Source: Melioribacteraceae bacterium 4301-Me (GTDB taxonomy: Bacteria > Bacteroidota > Ignavibacteria > Ignavibacteriales > Melioribacteraceae). Taken from it: DNA of 64,000 bases. The first letter of the stretch is position 1; each line of letters opens with the position of its first letter. Made by a program: the position numbers and the translations under genes. Location: the NCBI GenBank assembly GCA_041538185.1, contig JBGORM010000008.1, positions 1 through 64,000 of the forward strand, in the 5' to 3' direction. The notes under the pieces are model-generated. The model was not told the DNA's origin. It saw nothing but the letters and a program-made list of their open reading frames with translations, and searched no databases. Positions 45,310-53,577 of this stretch are shown here, one piece after another.

Positions 45310-45765
45310 ATGGTACTAAATGAACTGAAATTAGCAAATGACGAGTTGCAGAAATGCCTAACATCGTTGCTGCAAGTTGTAACTGAAAAACAGAAGGCAA
45401 TTATAGGCTACAACTACGAGCAGCTCAGCAAAGCCATAGAAAAGGAAGAGAGCAGGCTTTTTGAACTGCAGAAGATTCATAAAATGCGCAGAAGTATCCT
45501 TAGCAAATTAAAGTCAGAACTTTCACTTGATGTCAATGAAAGCAACTTTGAAGATTTACTGGAGGTTATTCAAGATAAGATAAACAAAGAAACATGGCTG
45601 GAACTTTATAATTCAAGTGACGAAATAAGAAAAAGAATAAAAGAGATTCAGCTGGTCAATGACCAAAATAAATACCTTGCTGATTACGGAAGAAGTTTCA
45701 TAAGAGAACTAATTTCAAATCTTGTTGGTGCCGAGAAAAAATCAATAATTGATAGGAAAATATAA
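45310..45765 (+). CDS. flgN: FlgK/FlgL export chaperone FlgN
   Basis: This 151-residue helical coiled-coil protein precedes flgK by a 1-bp overlap. 'ELQKCLTSLLQVVTEKQKAIIGYNYEQLSKAIEKEESRLFELQKIHKMR' fits the FlgN family, in which a pair of long helices binds hook-filament junction proteins. The family is weakly conserved, so position is part of the evidence. Confidence 0.82.
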   Translation: MVLNELKLANDELQKCLTSLLQVVTEKQKAIIGYNYEQLSKAIEKEESRLFELQKIHKMRRSILSKLKSELSLDVNESNFEDLLEVIQDKINKETWLELYNSSDEIRKRIKEIQLVNDQNKYLADYGRSFIRELISNLVGAEKKSIIDRKI

Positions 45766-47120
45766 TGGGCATAAGCAGAATTTTAGATATTTCGAAAAGA
45801 AGTTTATTGACGTACCAAAATGCTTTGGATGTAACAGCACACAATATTGCTAATGCATCAAATCCGGACTACTCGAGGCAGCGTGTAATTTTGAGCGCTA
45901 CTACACCAGAAAATAATGCGGGATTTTATTGGGGAAGCGGCGTTACCTTATCCTCTATTAACAGAATGACCAACGATTTAATAGTACGCCAATTAGACTC
46001 TTACACCAGTAAATTATCATATTCAGATAAACAGGCTGAGTTATTGGGACAAATAGAACAAGTTTTTTCTGAGCCTTCAGACCAAGGTTTATCAGCACTA
46101 ATAAATCAGTTTTTCAATTCATGGCAAAGTCTTTCTGTAAATCCTTCATCAATCCCATTAAGGAATGATGTGCTTAACAGTGCTAAAAGTCTTTCACTGA
46201 AAATTCAAGATATTAACAGCAATTTGGATCTTATAAAATCTTCCATTTCATCTGAGTTTAGAGATAAAGTAAATCAAATAAATTCACTGCTGCAGGATAT
46301 AAAAAATCTTAATATCCAAATATCAAGTGTAACTAACAGCGGTCAATCTCCAAATGACCTTTTAGACCAGCGCGATAAAAGTATTAACGAACTAAGCAAG
46401 CTTGTTGATATAAATGTCATTTATAATAACAATAACTCAGCAATGATTTCTATCGGCGGTATTTTAGCCGTGGATTCTAATTTTACTGTGACTTTTGATA
46501 CGTCACTTCAAAATGGCAAATTAAATTTAATTACTACGGATGGTAAGTCTCCCATAATTACCAATGGTGAACTTTCTGCATTAGCAGATTTGTACAATAA
46601 AAATATCGCCGGCTATCAAAATGATATAGATACAATAGCTAATCAAATTGTAAGTTCAGTTAATTCTTTGCACTCAACAGCTTATAGTATTGAAAATCCT
46701 CCGCAGACAGGTATAAACTTTTTTGATGGTTATATCGATGGTAAATTGGAAATTAATCCAAATATATTATCTGATGTAAGAAAAATTGCTGTTTCATCTG
46801 ATGGAACTTCGGGTAATGGTGATATTGCGAAAACCATCTCAGAACTTGCAGATAAAAAATTAATAGACGGTTTTACGCTTAGTGAAAAATTTAGCACGCT
46901 CGTAAATAAAATTGGTAGCGACAAACAGACCATGGATAATTTATCAACATCAAATAAATTGGTATTAGATCAGCTTCAGAACCAGAAGGATTCTGTATCC
47001 GGTGTCTCAGTTGATGAGGAAATGACTAATGTTCTTAAGTTTCAAAGAGCTTATGATGCATCAGCAAAATTAATAAAAATAGCTGATGATTTGTTTCAAA
47101 CACTATTAGATATGGTATAA
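45765..47120 (+). CDS. flgK: Hook-filament junction protein 1 FlgK
   Basis: FlgK is the first junction protein between hook and filament. The 451-residue protein has the N-terminal 'ISKRSLLTYQNALDVTAHNIANASNPDYSRQRVIL', a long coiled region, a central domain, and the C-terminal 'GVSVDEEMTNVLKFQRAYDASAKLIKIADDLFQTLLDMV'. It is about 100 residues shorter than the enteric protein, mainly in the central exposed domain. It is 4 bp before flgL. Confidence 0.95.
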   Translation: MGISRILDISKRSLLTYQNALDVTAHNIANASNPDYSRQRVILSATTPENNAGFYWGSGVTLSSINRMTNDLIVRQLDSYTSKLSYSDKQAELLGQIEQVFSEPSDQGLSALINQFFNSWQSLSVNPSSIPLRNDVLNSAKSLSLKIQDINSNLDLIKSSISSEFRDKVNQINSLLQDIKNLNIQISSVTNSGQSPNDLLDQRDKSINELSKLVDINVIYNNNNSAMISIGGILAVDSNFTVTFDTSLQNGKLNLITTDGKSPIITNGELSALADLYNKNIAGYQNDIDTIANQIVSSVNSLHSTAYSIENPPQTGINFFDGYIDGKLEINPNILSDVRKIAVSSDGTSGNGDIAKTISELADKKLIDGFTLSEKFSTLVNKIGSDKQTMDNLSTSNKLVLDQLQNQKDSVSGVSVDEEMTNVLKFQRAYDASAKLIKIADDLFQTLLDMV

Positions 47121-47124
47121 GAAT

Positions 47125-48027
47125 ATGAGAATCTCTGACTTAATGCTTACTAACAATTACACTGAGAACATTAATAATGTTAAGTCAAAAATTAATAGAC
47201 TTAGTGAACAAATTTCTACTGGCAATAAAATTAATCGTCCATCTGATTCTCCAACCGGCATATCAAAATTATTGGAATTAAATAAGCAGTTCAGTCAAAA
47301 TAACATTTACTCAGAAAGTGTTTCGTATGGTAAAGATTTTATGGAAGAAACCGTAGGTGTATTAGAAAACATTAACGATGAAGTGACTAATGTTTTATCA
47401 AAATTAACAGAAGTTAATGACCCTACTAAGAGTACAACATTAAATGCATATGCCAACGAAATTGATTCAGCATTAAATTCAATTTTATCGTTAGCTAATA
47501 CTGAATATAACGGCAAATATTTATTTGGCGGCACTGATTTTTCTGATAAGCCTTTTGGTTACAACGCTGGCAATACAGGCATTATTGTAAAAACCAGCGG
47601 AACCTCCGGTAAACAAGTAATAAATATTTCTTACCAGCATGAAGAACAAATTAATTTACCAGGCTCAGATGTTTTTGGTAATGTTGATCCTTCAATTGGC
47701 AATGACGTGTTTAATGTTCTAATATCGATTAGAAATAAATTACAATCGGGAAATTTACCCGACCAAAGCGATATTGATAAATTAAAAAACATACAATCGA
47801 ATTTTTTAGACCAAATTACTAAAGCAGGCGTTATCATTAATAACTTGGATAATACTTCTGAAATGCTGAGCAATCAAAATGTAAAATTGCAGGAATTAAT
47901 ATCCAATGTGAACGATGTAGATGTAGCAAAAGCCATAATGGAAATGCAGAACCAAGATTATGTATTGCAAATTTCATATAAAATGTCTGCTATGATTCTT
48001 CCAAAATCTTTAATTGATTTCTTATGA
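47125..48027 (+). CDS. flgL: Hook-filament junction protein 3 FlgL
   Basis: This flagellin-like junction protein has 300 residues with N-terminal 'NVKSKINRLSEQISTGNKINRPSDSPTGISKLLELNKQFSQN' and C-terminal 'LQELISNVNDVDVAKAIMEMQNQDYVLQISYKMSAMILPKSLIDFL', the flagellin-type coiled-coil ends. Its central 'LANTEYNGKYLFGGTDFSDKPF' marks FlgL rather than flagellin. It overlaps motA by 4 bp. Confidence 0.95.
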   Translation: MRISDLMLTNNYTENINNVKSKINRLSEQISTGNKINRPSDSPTGISKLLELNKQFSQNNIYSESVSYGKDFMEETVGVLENINDEVTNVLSKLTEVNDPTKSTTLNAYANEIDSALNSILSLANTEYNGKYLFGGTDFSDKPFGYNAGNTGIIVKTSGTSGKQVINISYQHEEQINLPGSDVFGNVDPSIGNDVFNVLISIRNKLQSGNLPDQSDIDKLKNIQSNFLDQITKAGVIINNLDNTSEMLSNQNVKLQELISNVNDVDVAKAIMEMQNQDYVLQISYKMSAMILPKSLIDFL

Positions 48028-48794
48028 TGAAGAAAATTGGAAGTTTAAATGGACTATTACTTGGTATAATTTCAATATTTGGAGCCTTCTTTTTAGAAGG
48101 AGGTTCATTAAAAGCGTTGTTTCTAATTGCCCCAATATTTATTGTTTTTGGGGGCACATTTGCTGCAGTTATTATCGGCTTCGGCATTGATAAGTTCTCA
48201 AATATACTAAAGCTTATAAAAATTGCTTATTTCCCGGAATCTTATGACTTGAATAAACTTGTTGATGATTTTTTTCGATTATCAATTAAGGCAAGAAAAG
48301 AAGGATTACTTGCAATTGAAAAAGAATTGAAGAATTTGAAATATAAATTTCCACAAAAATTGACTCGTTACATTATTGACGGGGCAGATAGAGAAACAGT
48401 TGAAAACCTTGCAATGCTCGAAATTAAAAGCATGCAGGATAGGCACTATTCTAACATATTTATTTTTTCAAAAATGGGCGGATATGCACCGACAATGGGA
48501 ATTTTAGGTACTGTAATGGCTTTAATTATGACCTTAGCAAATGCAGGTTCCGATCCAAACATTTTAATAAAAAACATTGCAACTGCATTTATTGCAACAT
48601 TGTGGGGAGTTTTATCTGCTAATCTTTTGTGGTTGCCAATTGGAGATAAACTTAAAAGATGTCACATGGAAGAAAAACATATGATGGAAATGTCGTTAGA
48701 GGGCGCACTAGCTCTTCAAAGCGGGGAAATACCATCAATTCTGAAAGCAAGATTAATAAGCATGCTTCCTCAAAAACAGCAGCAAGAAATTTGA
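48024..48794 (+). CDS. motA: Flagellar stator protein MotA, first copy
   Basis: This 256-residue stator subunit has four transmembrane helices: 'LNGLLLGIISIFGAFFLEGG', 'LIAPIFIVFGGTFAAVIIGF', then 'MGGYAPTMGILGTVMALIMTLAN' and 'NIATAFIATLWGVLSANLLWLPI'. The cytoplasmic loop carries charged residues that contact FliG. It belongs to the shorter, B. subtilis MotA/PomA-like group, unlike the second copy at 50838. It ends in a TTGA overlap with motB. Confidence 0.92.
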   Translation: MMKKIGSLNGLLLGIISIFGAFFLEGGSLKALFLIAPIFIVFGGTFAAVIIGFGIDKFSNILKLIKIAYFPESYDLNKLVDDFFRLSIKARKEGLLAIEKELKNLKYKFPQKLTRYIIDGADRETVENLAMLEIKSMQDRHYSNIFIFSKMGGYAPTMGILGTVMALIMTLANAGSDPNILIKNIATAFIATLWGVLSANLLWLPIGDKLKRCHMEEKHMMEMSLEGALALQSGEIPSILKARLISMLPQKQQQEI

Positions 48795-49471
48795 GATACT
48801 CTTTACAGGAAAATTTTCTGCCCGATGAGGAAGCTGATAAAGACCGTTACTTAATTACTTATGCTGATTTAATCACTTTGCTTTTAGGATTATTTATAAT
48901 TCTTTATGCTATCTCTAATATTGATTTAAATAAATATTCGAAAATGATGTTTGCTCTGGGAAATACTTTTGGTGATGGTGGTAAGGTTATTGGGATTAAA
49001 CCTATAAAAGAACCTGTTATAAGTACAAAAATAGATGACCTAAGAAAAAACTTGCTTCGATTAATAGACAACAAGGAATTTAAGAACTCAGTATCATTGG
49101 AAGAAAATGAACGCGGTTTTACGATACACATAATGGAAAATATCTTGTTTCCGCCGGGTAATGCTGAATTAAACGCTACATCAAAGTTGGTGTTAAAGCA
49201 ATTAGCAAATATTGTAAGAAAACTTCCAAACGATATCCGAATTGAAGGTCATACTGATGACGTTCCTATTCACACAAAAGAATATCCTTCAAATTGGCAT
49301 TTATCGGTAGATAGAGCGCTTAATACAGCTTATTATTTAATTCAAAATGAAGGATTAGACCCTGAAAAAGTTTCTATTGTTGGTTATTCGGAATACAAAC
49401 CAATTGCAGATAATTCCTCTCCTGAAGGGAGAGCTAAAAATAGACGAGTTGACATAGTAATTATAAAATAA
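48791..49471 (+). CDS. motB: Flagellar stator protein MotB, first copy
   Basis: MotB anchors the stator to peptidoglycan. From TTG 48791 it has 226 residues: a transmembrane helix with the ion-binding Asp26 ('TYADLITLLLGLFIILYAIS'), and a C-terminal OmpA-like domain ('NILFPPGNAELNATSKLVLKQLANIVRKLPNDIRIEGHTDDVPI...NWHLSVDRALNTAYYL...GYSEYKPIADN...NRRVDIVI'). An ATG at 48659 lies deep inside motA and would add 44 non-homologous residues. TTG 48791 overlaps the motA stop, matching the flhF/flhG arrangement, but no strong ribosome site is seen. Confidence 0.88.
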   Translation: MRYSLQENFLPDEEADKDRYLITYADLITLLLGLFIILYAISNIDLNKYSKMMFALGNTFGDGGKVIGIKPIKEPVISTKIDDLRKNLLRLIDNKEFKNSVSLEENERGFTIHIMENILFPPGNAELNATSKLVLKQLANIVRKLPNDIRIEGHTDDVPIHTKEYPSNWHLSVDRALNTAYYLIQNEGLDPEKVSIVGYSEYKPIADNSSPEGRAKNRRVDIVIIK

Positions 49472-49480
49472 AAAGGCGTT

Positions 49481-49876
49481 ATGAAAATAGTAACTTATCA
49501 TTTTGGTGAAGTAGAATTTGAACCCGAAAAAATACTTCAATTTAAAGATGGACTCTTTGGGTTCGAGGAATACCACAAATTTTTGCTTATAAAAGTGGAG
49601 AATAGTATTTATTATTGGCTTAATTCAATTGAAGATCCAGAGGTTGCCTTTCCGTTAATTAATCTCGAAGCACTCGATGACCAATACCCTAAAGAACCAT
49701 CTACTGAGGTTTTTGGCATGGTAACATTAAATAGCAATCCACTTAAGGTTACAGTTAATATGAAAGCCCCGGTTTATATCAATAAAAATAATAACACTGG
49801 ATTCCAAAAGATTCTTGATTTAGATAAATATTCAATTCACTATAAACTATTTCGCGAAGTAAAGGAAACTGCCTGA
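49481..49876 (+). CDS. fliW: Flagellar assembly factor FliW
   Basis: FliW binds CsrA and flagellin, linking flagellin secretion to its translation. The 131-residue protein has the family motifs 'FEPEKILQFKDGLFGFEEYHKFLLI', 'FYWLNSIEDPEVAFPLINLEA'-like segment, and 'VFGMVTLNSNPLKVTVNMKAPVYINKNNNTGFQKIL'. The length is normal. It overlaps csrA by 1 bp, the classic pairing. The regulated flagellin gene is not in this window. Confidence 0.94.
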   Translation: MKIVTYHFGEVEFEPEKILQFKDGLFGFEEYHKFLLIKVENSIYYWLNSIEDPEVAFPLINLEALDDQYPKEPSTEVFGMVTLNSNPLKVTVNMKAPVYINKNNNTGFQKILDLDKYSIHYKLFREVKETA

Positions 49877-50118
49877 TGCTAATTCTTAAAAGAAAAATTG
49901 AAGAAGAAGTTTACATTGGCAGAGATATTAAAATAAAAATTTTGGATATCTCTGAAAATCAAGTTAAAATAGGTTTTTATGCACCGGAGAGTATCGAAAT
50001 TTTTCGCTCCGAAATTTTTGAAAAAATAAAAGAAATTAATCAGCAAGCTAAAATTCACAGTAAGGAAAAAGTTCTTTTTGAAAATAAATTTACCTTAAAT
50101 AAAATTTCTCAAAGATAA
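49876..50118 (+). CDS. csrA: Carbon storage/translation regulator CsrA
   Basis: CsrA is an RNA-binding dimer that blocks ribosome sites containing GGA. The 80-residue protein starts 'MLILKRKIEEEVYIGRDIKIKILDI' and has 'QVKIGFYAPESIEIFRSEIFEKI', retaining RNA-contacting Leu4, Arg6 and Arg44. The C-terminal tail is about 15-20 residues longer than in E. coli, as often found where FliW is the antagonist. It is translationally coupled to fliW and to the next gene by 1-bp overlaps. Confidence 0.94.
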   Translation: MLILKRKIEEEVYIGRDIKIKILDISENQVKIGFYAPESIEIFRSEIFEKIKEINQQAKIHSKEKVLFENKFTLNKISQR

Positions 50119-50828
50119 TGAGCCAAATAAAAACCATAAAGGTACTTGTTGTAGATGATTCGGATGTGATACTTTATTCCTTAAAAAACTTCTTTAAGGA
50201 ATATAATTTTGATGTTGTTACCTGTAGAGATGGTCTTGAGGGTATTCAACGTGCAATCGAATATAAACCAGATCTAATTTTACTTGATTTGGTAATGCCT
50301 AATGTGGACGGTATTAAAATGCTTAAGGTAATTAAATTAATTGATTTGCTTAATAAAATCCCTGTGATTGTAATAAGTGCAAATACAAATAAAAGCAATG
50401 TTATGGCAGTTATTGAGGCTGGGGCAGACCGTGTAATTTCCAAACCGCTTAAAAAAGAAATTATTGTTAAGGCTATTAATGAATTATTAGGAAAAGATAT
50501 GATTCTGGAAGCGAAAAAAGAAGGTCATTTTACAGAGAGTGAAACTACTGAAATGGTTCATCAGTTAAGAACTTTTTTTATAAAGAGTTTTAATCAAAAG
50601 AAAAAATATATTCTTAATGGATTGCAGACAAGAAACGATGATTTAATTAGAGCAGTTGTACATGAAATAAAAGGTAGCGGTGGCTCAATTAGGTTTCCAA
50701 TGCTTACAAATGTGAGTGAAGAGGTCGAAAAATTATTGAGTAAAAATGTTCTTGACTGGGATTTAATAGAATCGAAATGCAATCAAATCTTTTCTTTAGT
50801 TGAAGAATTAAAAACTACACATTACTAA
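50118..50828 (+). CDS. Receiver-HPt phosphorelay protein
   Basis: The 236-residue protein has an N-terminal receiver domain (D14-D15 acid pair region, phospho-acceptor D57 in 'LILLDLVMP', lysine in 'RVISKPL') and a C-terminal histidine phosphotransfer domain with H182 in 'RAVVHEIKGSGGSIRFPML', followed by a helix typical of HPt four-helix bundles. Such a protein could pass phosphate in either direction between kinases and regulators. It lies between csrA and the second motAB pair, so it may tune motility. There is no DNA-binding domain. Confidence 0.85.
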   Translation: MSQIKTIKVLVVDDSDVILYSLKNFFKEYNFDVVTCRDGLEGIQRAIEYKPDLILLDLVMPNVDGIKMLKVIKLIDLLNKIPVIVISANTNKSNVMAVIEAGADRVISKPLKKEIIVKAINELLGKDMILEAKKEGHFTESETTEMVHQLRTFFIKSFNQKKKYILNGLQTRNDDLIRAVVHEIKGSGGSIRFPMLTNVSEEVEKLLSKNVLDWDLIESKCNQIFSLVEELKTTHY

Positions 50829-50837
50829 AAGCGCATT

Positions 50838-51704
50838 ATGTTAGTAATTATTGGAATAATAGTTGTTATTTTATCAATTATAACCGGCTTTACAATAGCA
50901 GGGGGAAAATTACTTCTGCTTTTGCAATGGGCTGAGTTTATGATTATTGTTGGAACTGCAATTGGCAGTATGCTTATCATGAGTTCGCCCTCAATGCTTA
51001 AAAAAATAATTGCTGCTATTCCCAATTTGTTTAAAAATCATTCAATTACTAAACAAGATTACCTTGAATTGCTGAAATCTTTTAATGATTTATTTCTCAT
51101 TTCACAAAGAGATGGATTATTGTCAATAGAACCACATATAGAATCACCAGAAAAAAGTAAAGTACTTTCGGCTAATAAAAAATTTATAGAAAACAAATTT
51201 GCTGTGAGCTTTTTTTGTGATACGATGAAAATAATGCTCTCAGGTGCTATACCCGGTCACGAATTAGAAAGTTTAATTGATAAAGAAATAGAGACCTTTG
51301 AAATTGAATCTAAGCCTGTTCCAGCAACTATAACTAAAATAGCCGATTCATTGCCGGGCATAGGAATTGTTGCAGCAGTTCTTGGCATTATAGTTACAAT
51401 GAGTTCTATCGACCAAGGAGCCGTTGCAGTTGGTCATCATGTTGCTGCTGCCTTGGTCGGTACTTTCCTTGGCGTGCTGCTTTCATATGGATTTATAAAT
51501 CCTATTGCTACCAATATTGAACATGAAATTGAAAGCAAAATGCGTTACCTGGAAACCATAAAGGTTTGTGTTGTAGCTTACGCTAAAGGGAATCCCCCAA
51601 TAATTGCAGTTGAAATGGCAAGACGAACAATTTTTTCTGAAGTGAGACCAACTTTTTCAGAACTTGAAAATTTTATAAGGGGTAAAAACAAAGCTAATGG
51701 CTGA
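50838..51704 (+). CDS. motA: Flagellar stator protein MotA, second copy
   Basis: This 288-residue MotA is of the longer E. coli-like type: 'IIGIIVVILSIITGFTIAGGKLLLLLQWAEFMIIVGTAIGSMLI' at the N-terminus, then a large cytoplasmic loop, and 'KIADSLPGIGIVAAVLGIIVTMSSI' plus 'VGHHVAAALVGTFLGVLLSYGFINPIA'. It is not a recent duplicate of the 48024 gene, because it differs in length and sequence throughout. It overlaps its partner motB by 8 bp. Confidence 0.93.
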   Translation: MLVIIGIIVVILSIITGFTIAGGKLLLLLQWAEFMIIVGTAIGSMLIMSSPSMLKKIIAAIPNLFKNHSITKQDYLELLKSFNDLFLISQRDGLLSIEPHIESPEKSKVLSANKKFIENKFAVSFFCDTMKIMLSGAIPGHELESLIDKEIETFEIESKPVPATITKIADSLPGIGIVAAVLGIIVTMSSIDQGAVAVGHHVAAALVGTFLGVLLSYGFINPIATNIEHEIESKMRYLETIKVCVVAYAKGNPPIIAVEMARRTIFSEVRPTFSELENFIRGKNKANG

Positions 51705-52470
51705 TAAGGAAGAGATATTAATAGTCAATAAAAACAATAAAAAAAAACATGGTCATGCGCATGGCGGCGCATGGAAAGTTGCCTATGCCGACTTTGTAAC
51801 TGCAATGATGGCATTGTTTATAGTTTTATGGGTTCTTTCTCAAAGCGAAGAAGTAAAGAAAGCTGTTGCGAGTTACTTTAAAGATCCATCCAAATTTTCG
51901 ATTATTAATTTGGAAAATTCAAGCGGCATAAAAAATAGCGCAATTGACTTAAACTTTATTGCCAATAAAAGCGTTGACAAAGAAGCTCAAAAAGCTCAAT
52001 TCGAAAAGTTGAAAAAAGATATTCAAAAAGAACTTGCTAAAAATACAGAGTTTGAAAGCCTTCTTAAACAGATTGAATTTCAAATGGTTGATGAGGGCTT
52101 GAGAATTGAAATGCTGGAATCGGCTAATAACGTGTTTTTTGAGGTCGGAAGTGCTAAATTAAATCCTGAAGCTGAAAAAATATTACTAAAAATTGGCAAT
52201 GAAATAAAATCTTTACCTAATAAAATTATTGTTGAAGGTCATACAGATGCAAGACAGTATAATCAAAATATTAGAAAAGATTATGATAATTATTTCCTTA
52301 GTACTGATAGAGCAAATGCTGCAAGAATTGCCTTGGAAGCTGGAGGAGTAAGTGATAAACAAATAGACGAAATTAGAGGCTATGCAGATAAAAGATTACG
52401 TGATAAAAAAGACCCTTATAATGTAGTTAATAGAAGAATTAGTATAATTATTAAATACCTGGAACGATAA
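51697..52470 (+). CDS. motB: Flagellar stator protein MotB, second copy
   Basis: This 257-residue protein has a His/Lys-rich N-terminus, the transmembrane motif 'WKVAYADFVTAMMALFIVLWVLS' with ion-binding Asp32, a plug/linker region, and an OmpA-like peptidoglycan-binding domain ('NNVFFEVGSAKLNPEAEKILLKIGNEIKSLPNKIIVEGHTDARQY...YFLSTDRANAARIALEAGG...VNRRISIIIKYL'). The 'YADFVTAMMAxF' helix is the E. coli proton-stator type. With the first motAB this gives the organism two stator sets. Confidence 0.94.
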   Translation: MADKEEILIVNKNNKKKHGHAHGGAWKVAYADFVTAMMALFIVLWVLSQSEEVKKAVASYFKDPSKFSIINLENSSGIKNSAIDLNFIANKSVDKEAQKAQFEKLKKDIQKELAKNTEFESLLKQIEFQMVDEGLRIEMLESANNVFFEVGSAKLNPEAEKILLKIGNEIKSLPNKIIVEGHTDARQYNQNIRKDYDNYFLSTDRANAARIALEAGGVSDKQIDEIRGYADKRLRDKKDPYNVVNRRISIIIKYLER

Positions 52471-52868
52471 TGTCCAATAAAATATTAATTGTTGAAGATG
52501 ACCCGTTTACTAAAGAGTTTTATCGGTTAGTTCTTACTAAAGCGGGTTACTTTACATATATTACTGAAAATGGCGATGAGGTAATGGAGAGATTAAGCAG
52601 CGACTCTTTTTGTCTTGTTGTAATAGACATTAATTTGACTAAAACTTATCTTAATAGTGTAAAAATTGACGGCAAGGTTTTATACTCAAAAATTAAGAAG
52701 AACAAAAAGCTTAATAGCATGCCAGTGCTTTTAGTTACAGGTTACGATTACGAAACGGCGAAAGAAGGGATTTTTTTTGACGAAAAAAATGATTATATAT
52801 TAAGGAAACCAATTAGTGATTTAAATTCATTTATAAATATTATTCGAAAGCTAATTGACCGTGGATGA
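52470..52868 (+). CDS. Single-domain response regulator
   Basis: This 132-residue receiver has an acidic pair 'VEDDP', phospho-acceptor D53 ('LVVIDINL') and a lysine in 'ILRKPISD'. The segment after the phospho-acceptor is unusual: the MP pair is replaced and an insertion ('TKTYLNSVKIDGKVLYSKIKK') extends the loop. There is no output domain. It begins with a 1-bp overlap to motB and runs 8 bp into the next receiver gene, so it belongs with the motility genes. Confidence 0.85.
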   Translation: MSNKILIVEDDPFTKEFYRLVLTKAGYFTYITENGDEVMERLSSDSFCLVVIDINLTKTYLNSVKIDGKVLYSKIKKNKKLNSMPVLLVTGYDYETAKEGIFFDEKNDYILRKPISDLNSFINIIRKLIDRG

Positions 52869-53517
52869 GAAAGTAAAAATATTAATTGTAGAAGACGAGA
52901 AAGATACTCGTTATATACTCGAAAAATTACTCACAAAAAGTGGGTACGAAGTTAAAACGTGCAACAACGGGGTGGAAGCTCTGGAAATTCTTAAAACTTT
53001 TGTCCCTACCGTGATAATAGCCGATTGGATGATGCCTATAATGGATGGTTTACAATTGTGCAAAGAAGTCAAATCTAATGAGAAGTTTAAGTTAATATAC
53101 TATATTATACTTACTGCCCGCCCTTCATTGAATGATAGAGTAAAGGGACTTGATATTGGCGCTGATGATTTCCTAGTAAAGCCAATAGAAAACCAAGAAT
53201 TGTTAGCTCGAATAAGAACGGGCATTCGAATTAATCGATTGCAAAATGAACTTAAAAATATTGAACATAGTAAAGCTATAATTGAGATGGCTTGTACTAT
53301 AGGTCATGAAATTAATAACCCGCTAAGCAGCCTTATCATTTCTTTTAATAGCCTTACTGAAGAGTTGGACGGAGTTGAATATTCTCATATTAATGAGGAT
53401 ATCCAGATTATTAGAAAGTCGATAGAACGTATCAAATTGCTGGTTAATAATCTTATTAACATTAAGAATCCAGAAATGATTCATTACACTCCTGAGCAAA
53501 AAATGCTCAAATTATAA
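52861..53517 (+). CDS. Receiver-DHp protein lacking a kinase domain
   Basis: The 218-residue protein has a receiver domain (phospho-acceptor D55 in 'VIIADWMMP', lysine in 'FLVKPIE') followed by a HisKA/DHp helical hairpin with a perfect H box, 'CTIGHEINNPLSSLIISFNSL' (His149). It stops before any ATPase domain. The end is not obviously truncated, since the helical hairpin is complete. It could be phosphorylated in trans by another kinase. I prefer GTG 52861; TTG 52855 is in frame and adds two residues. Neither has a clear ribosome site. Confidence 0.8.
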   Translation: MDEKVKILIVEDEKDTRYILEKLLTKSGYEVKTCNNGVEALEILKTFVPTVIIADWMMPIMDGLQLCKEVKSNEKFKLIYYIILTARPSLNDRVKGLDIGADDFLVKPIENQELLARIRTGIRINRLQNELKNIEHSKAIIEMACTIGHEINNPLSSLIISFNSLTEELDGVEYSHINEDIQIIRKSIERIKLLVNNLINIKNPEMIHYTPEQKMLKL

Positions 53518-53534
53518 ATTCTCTCCCCCACACT

Positions 53535-53560
53535 TAAAATTTTTGATTTTCTTTCGATAA
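53535..53560 (+). promoter_or_regulatory. Sigma-28-like promoter of the 53578 operon
   Basis: TAAA (53535-53538), 14 nt, then TTCGATAA (53553-53560), with the same -10 and downstream bases as at 4042-4053. The ATG at 53578 is 18 nt downstream, so the leader would be very short, with GAGGAAAA (53567-53574) as ribosome site. Confidence 0.5.
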
Positions 53561-53577
53561 TAAATCGAGGAAAATCT

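Noticed and set aside
48659..48790. Upstream start for motB giving 44 extra residues
   Set aside because: The extension lies wholly within motA in another frame and has no resemblance to MotB N-termini.
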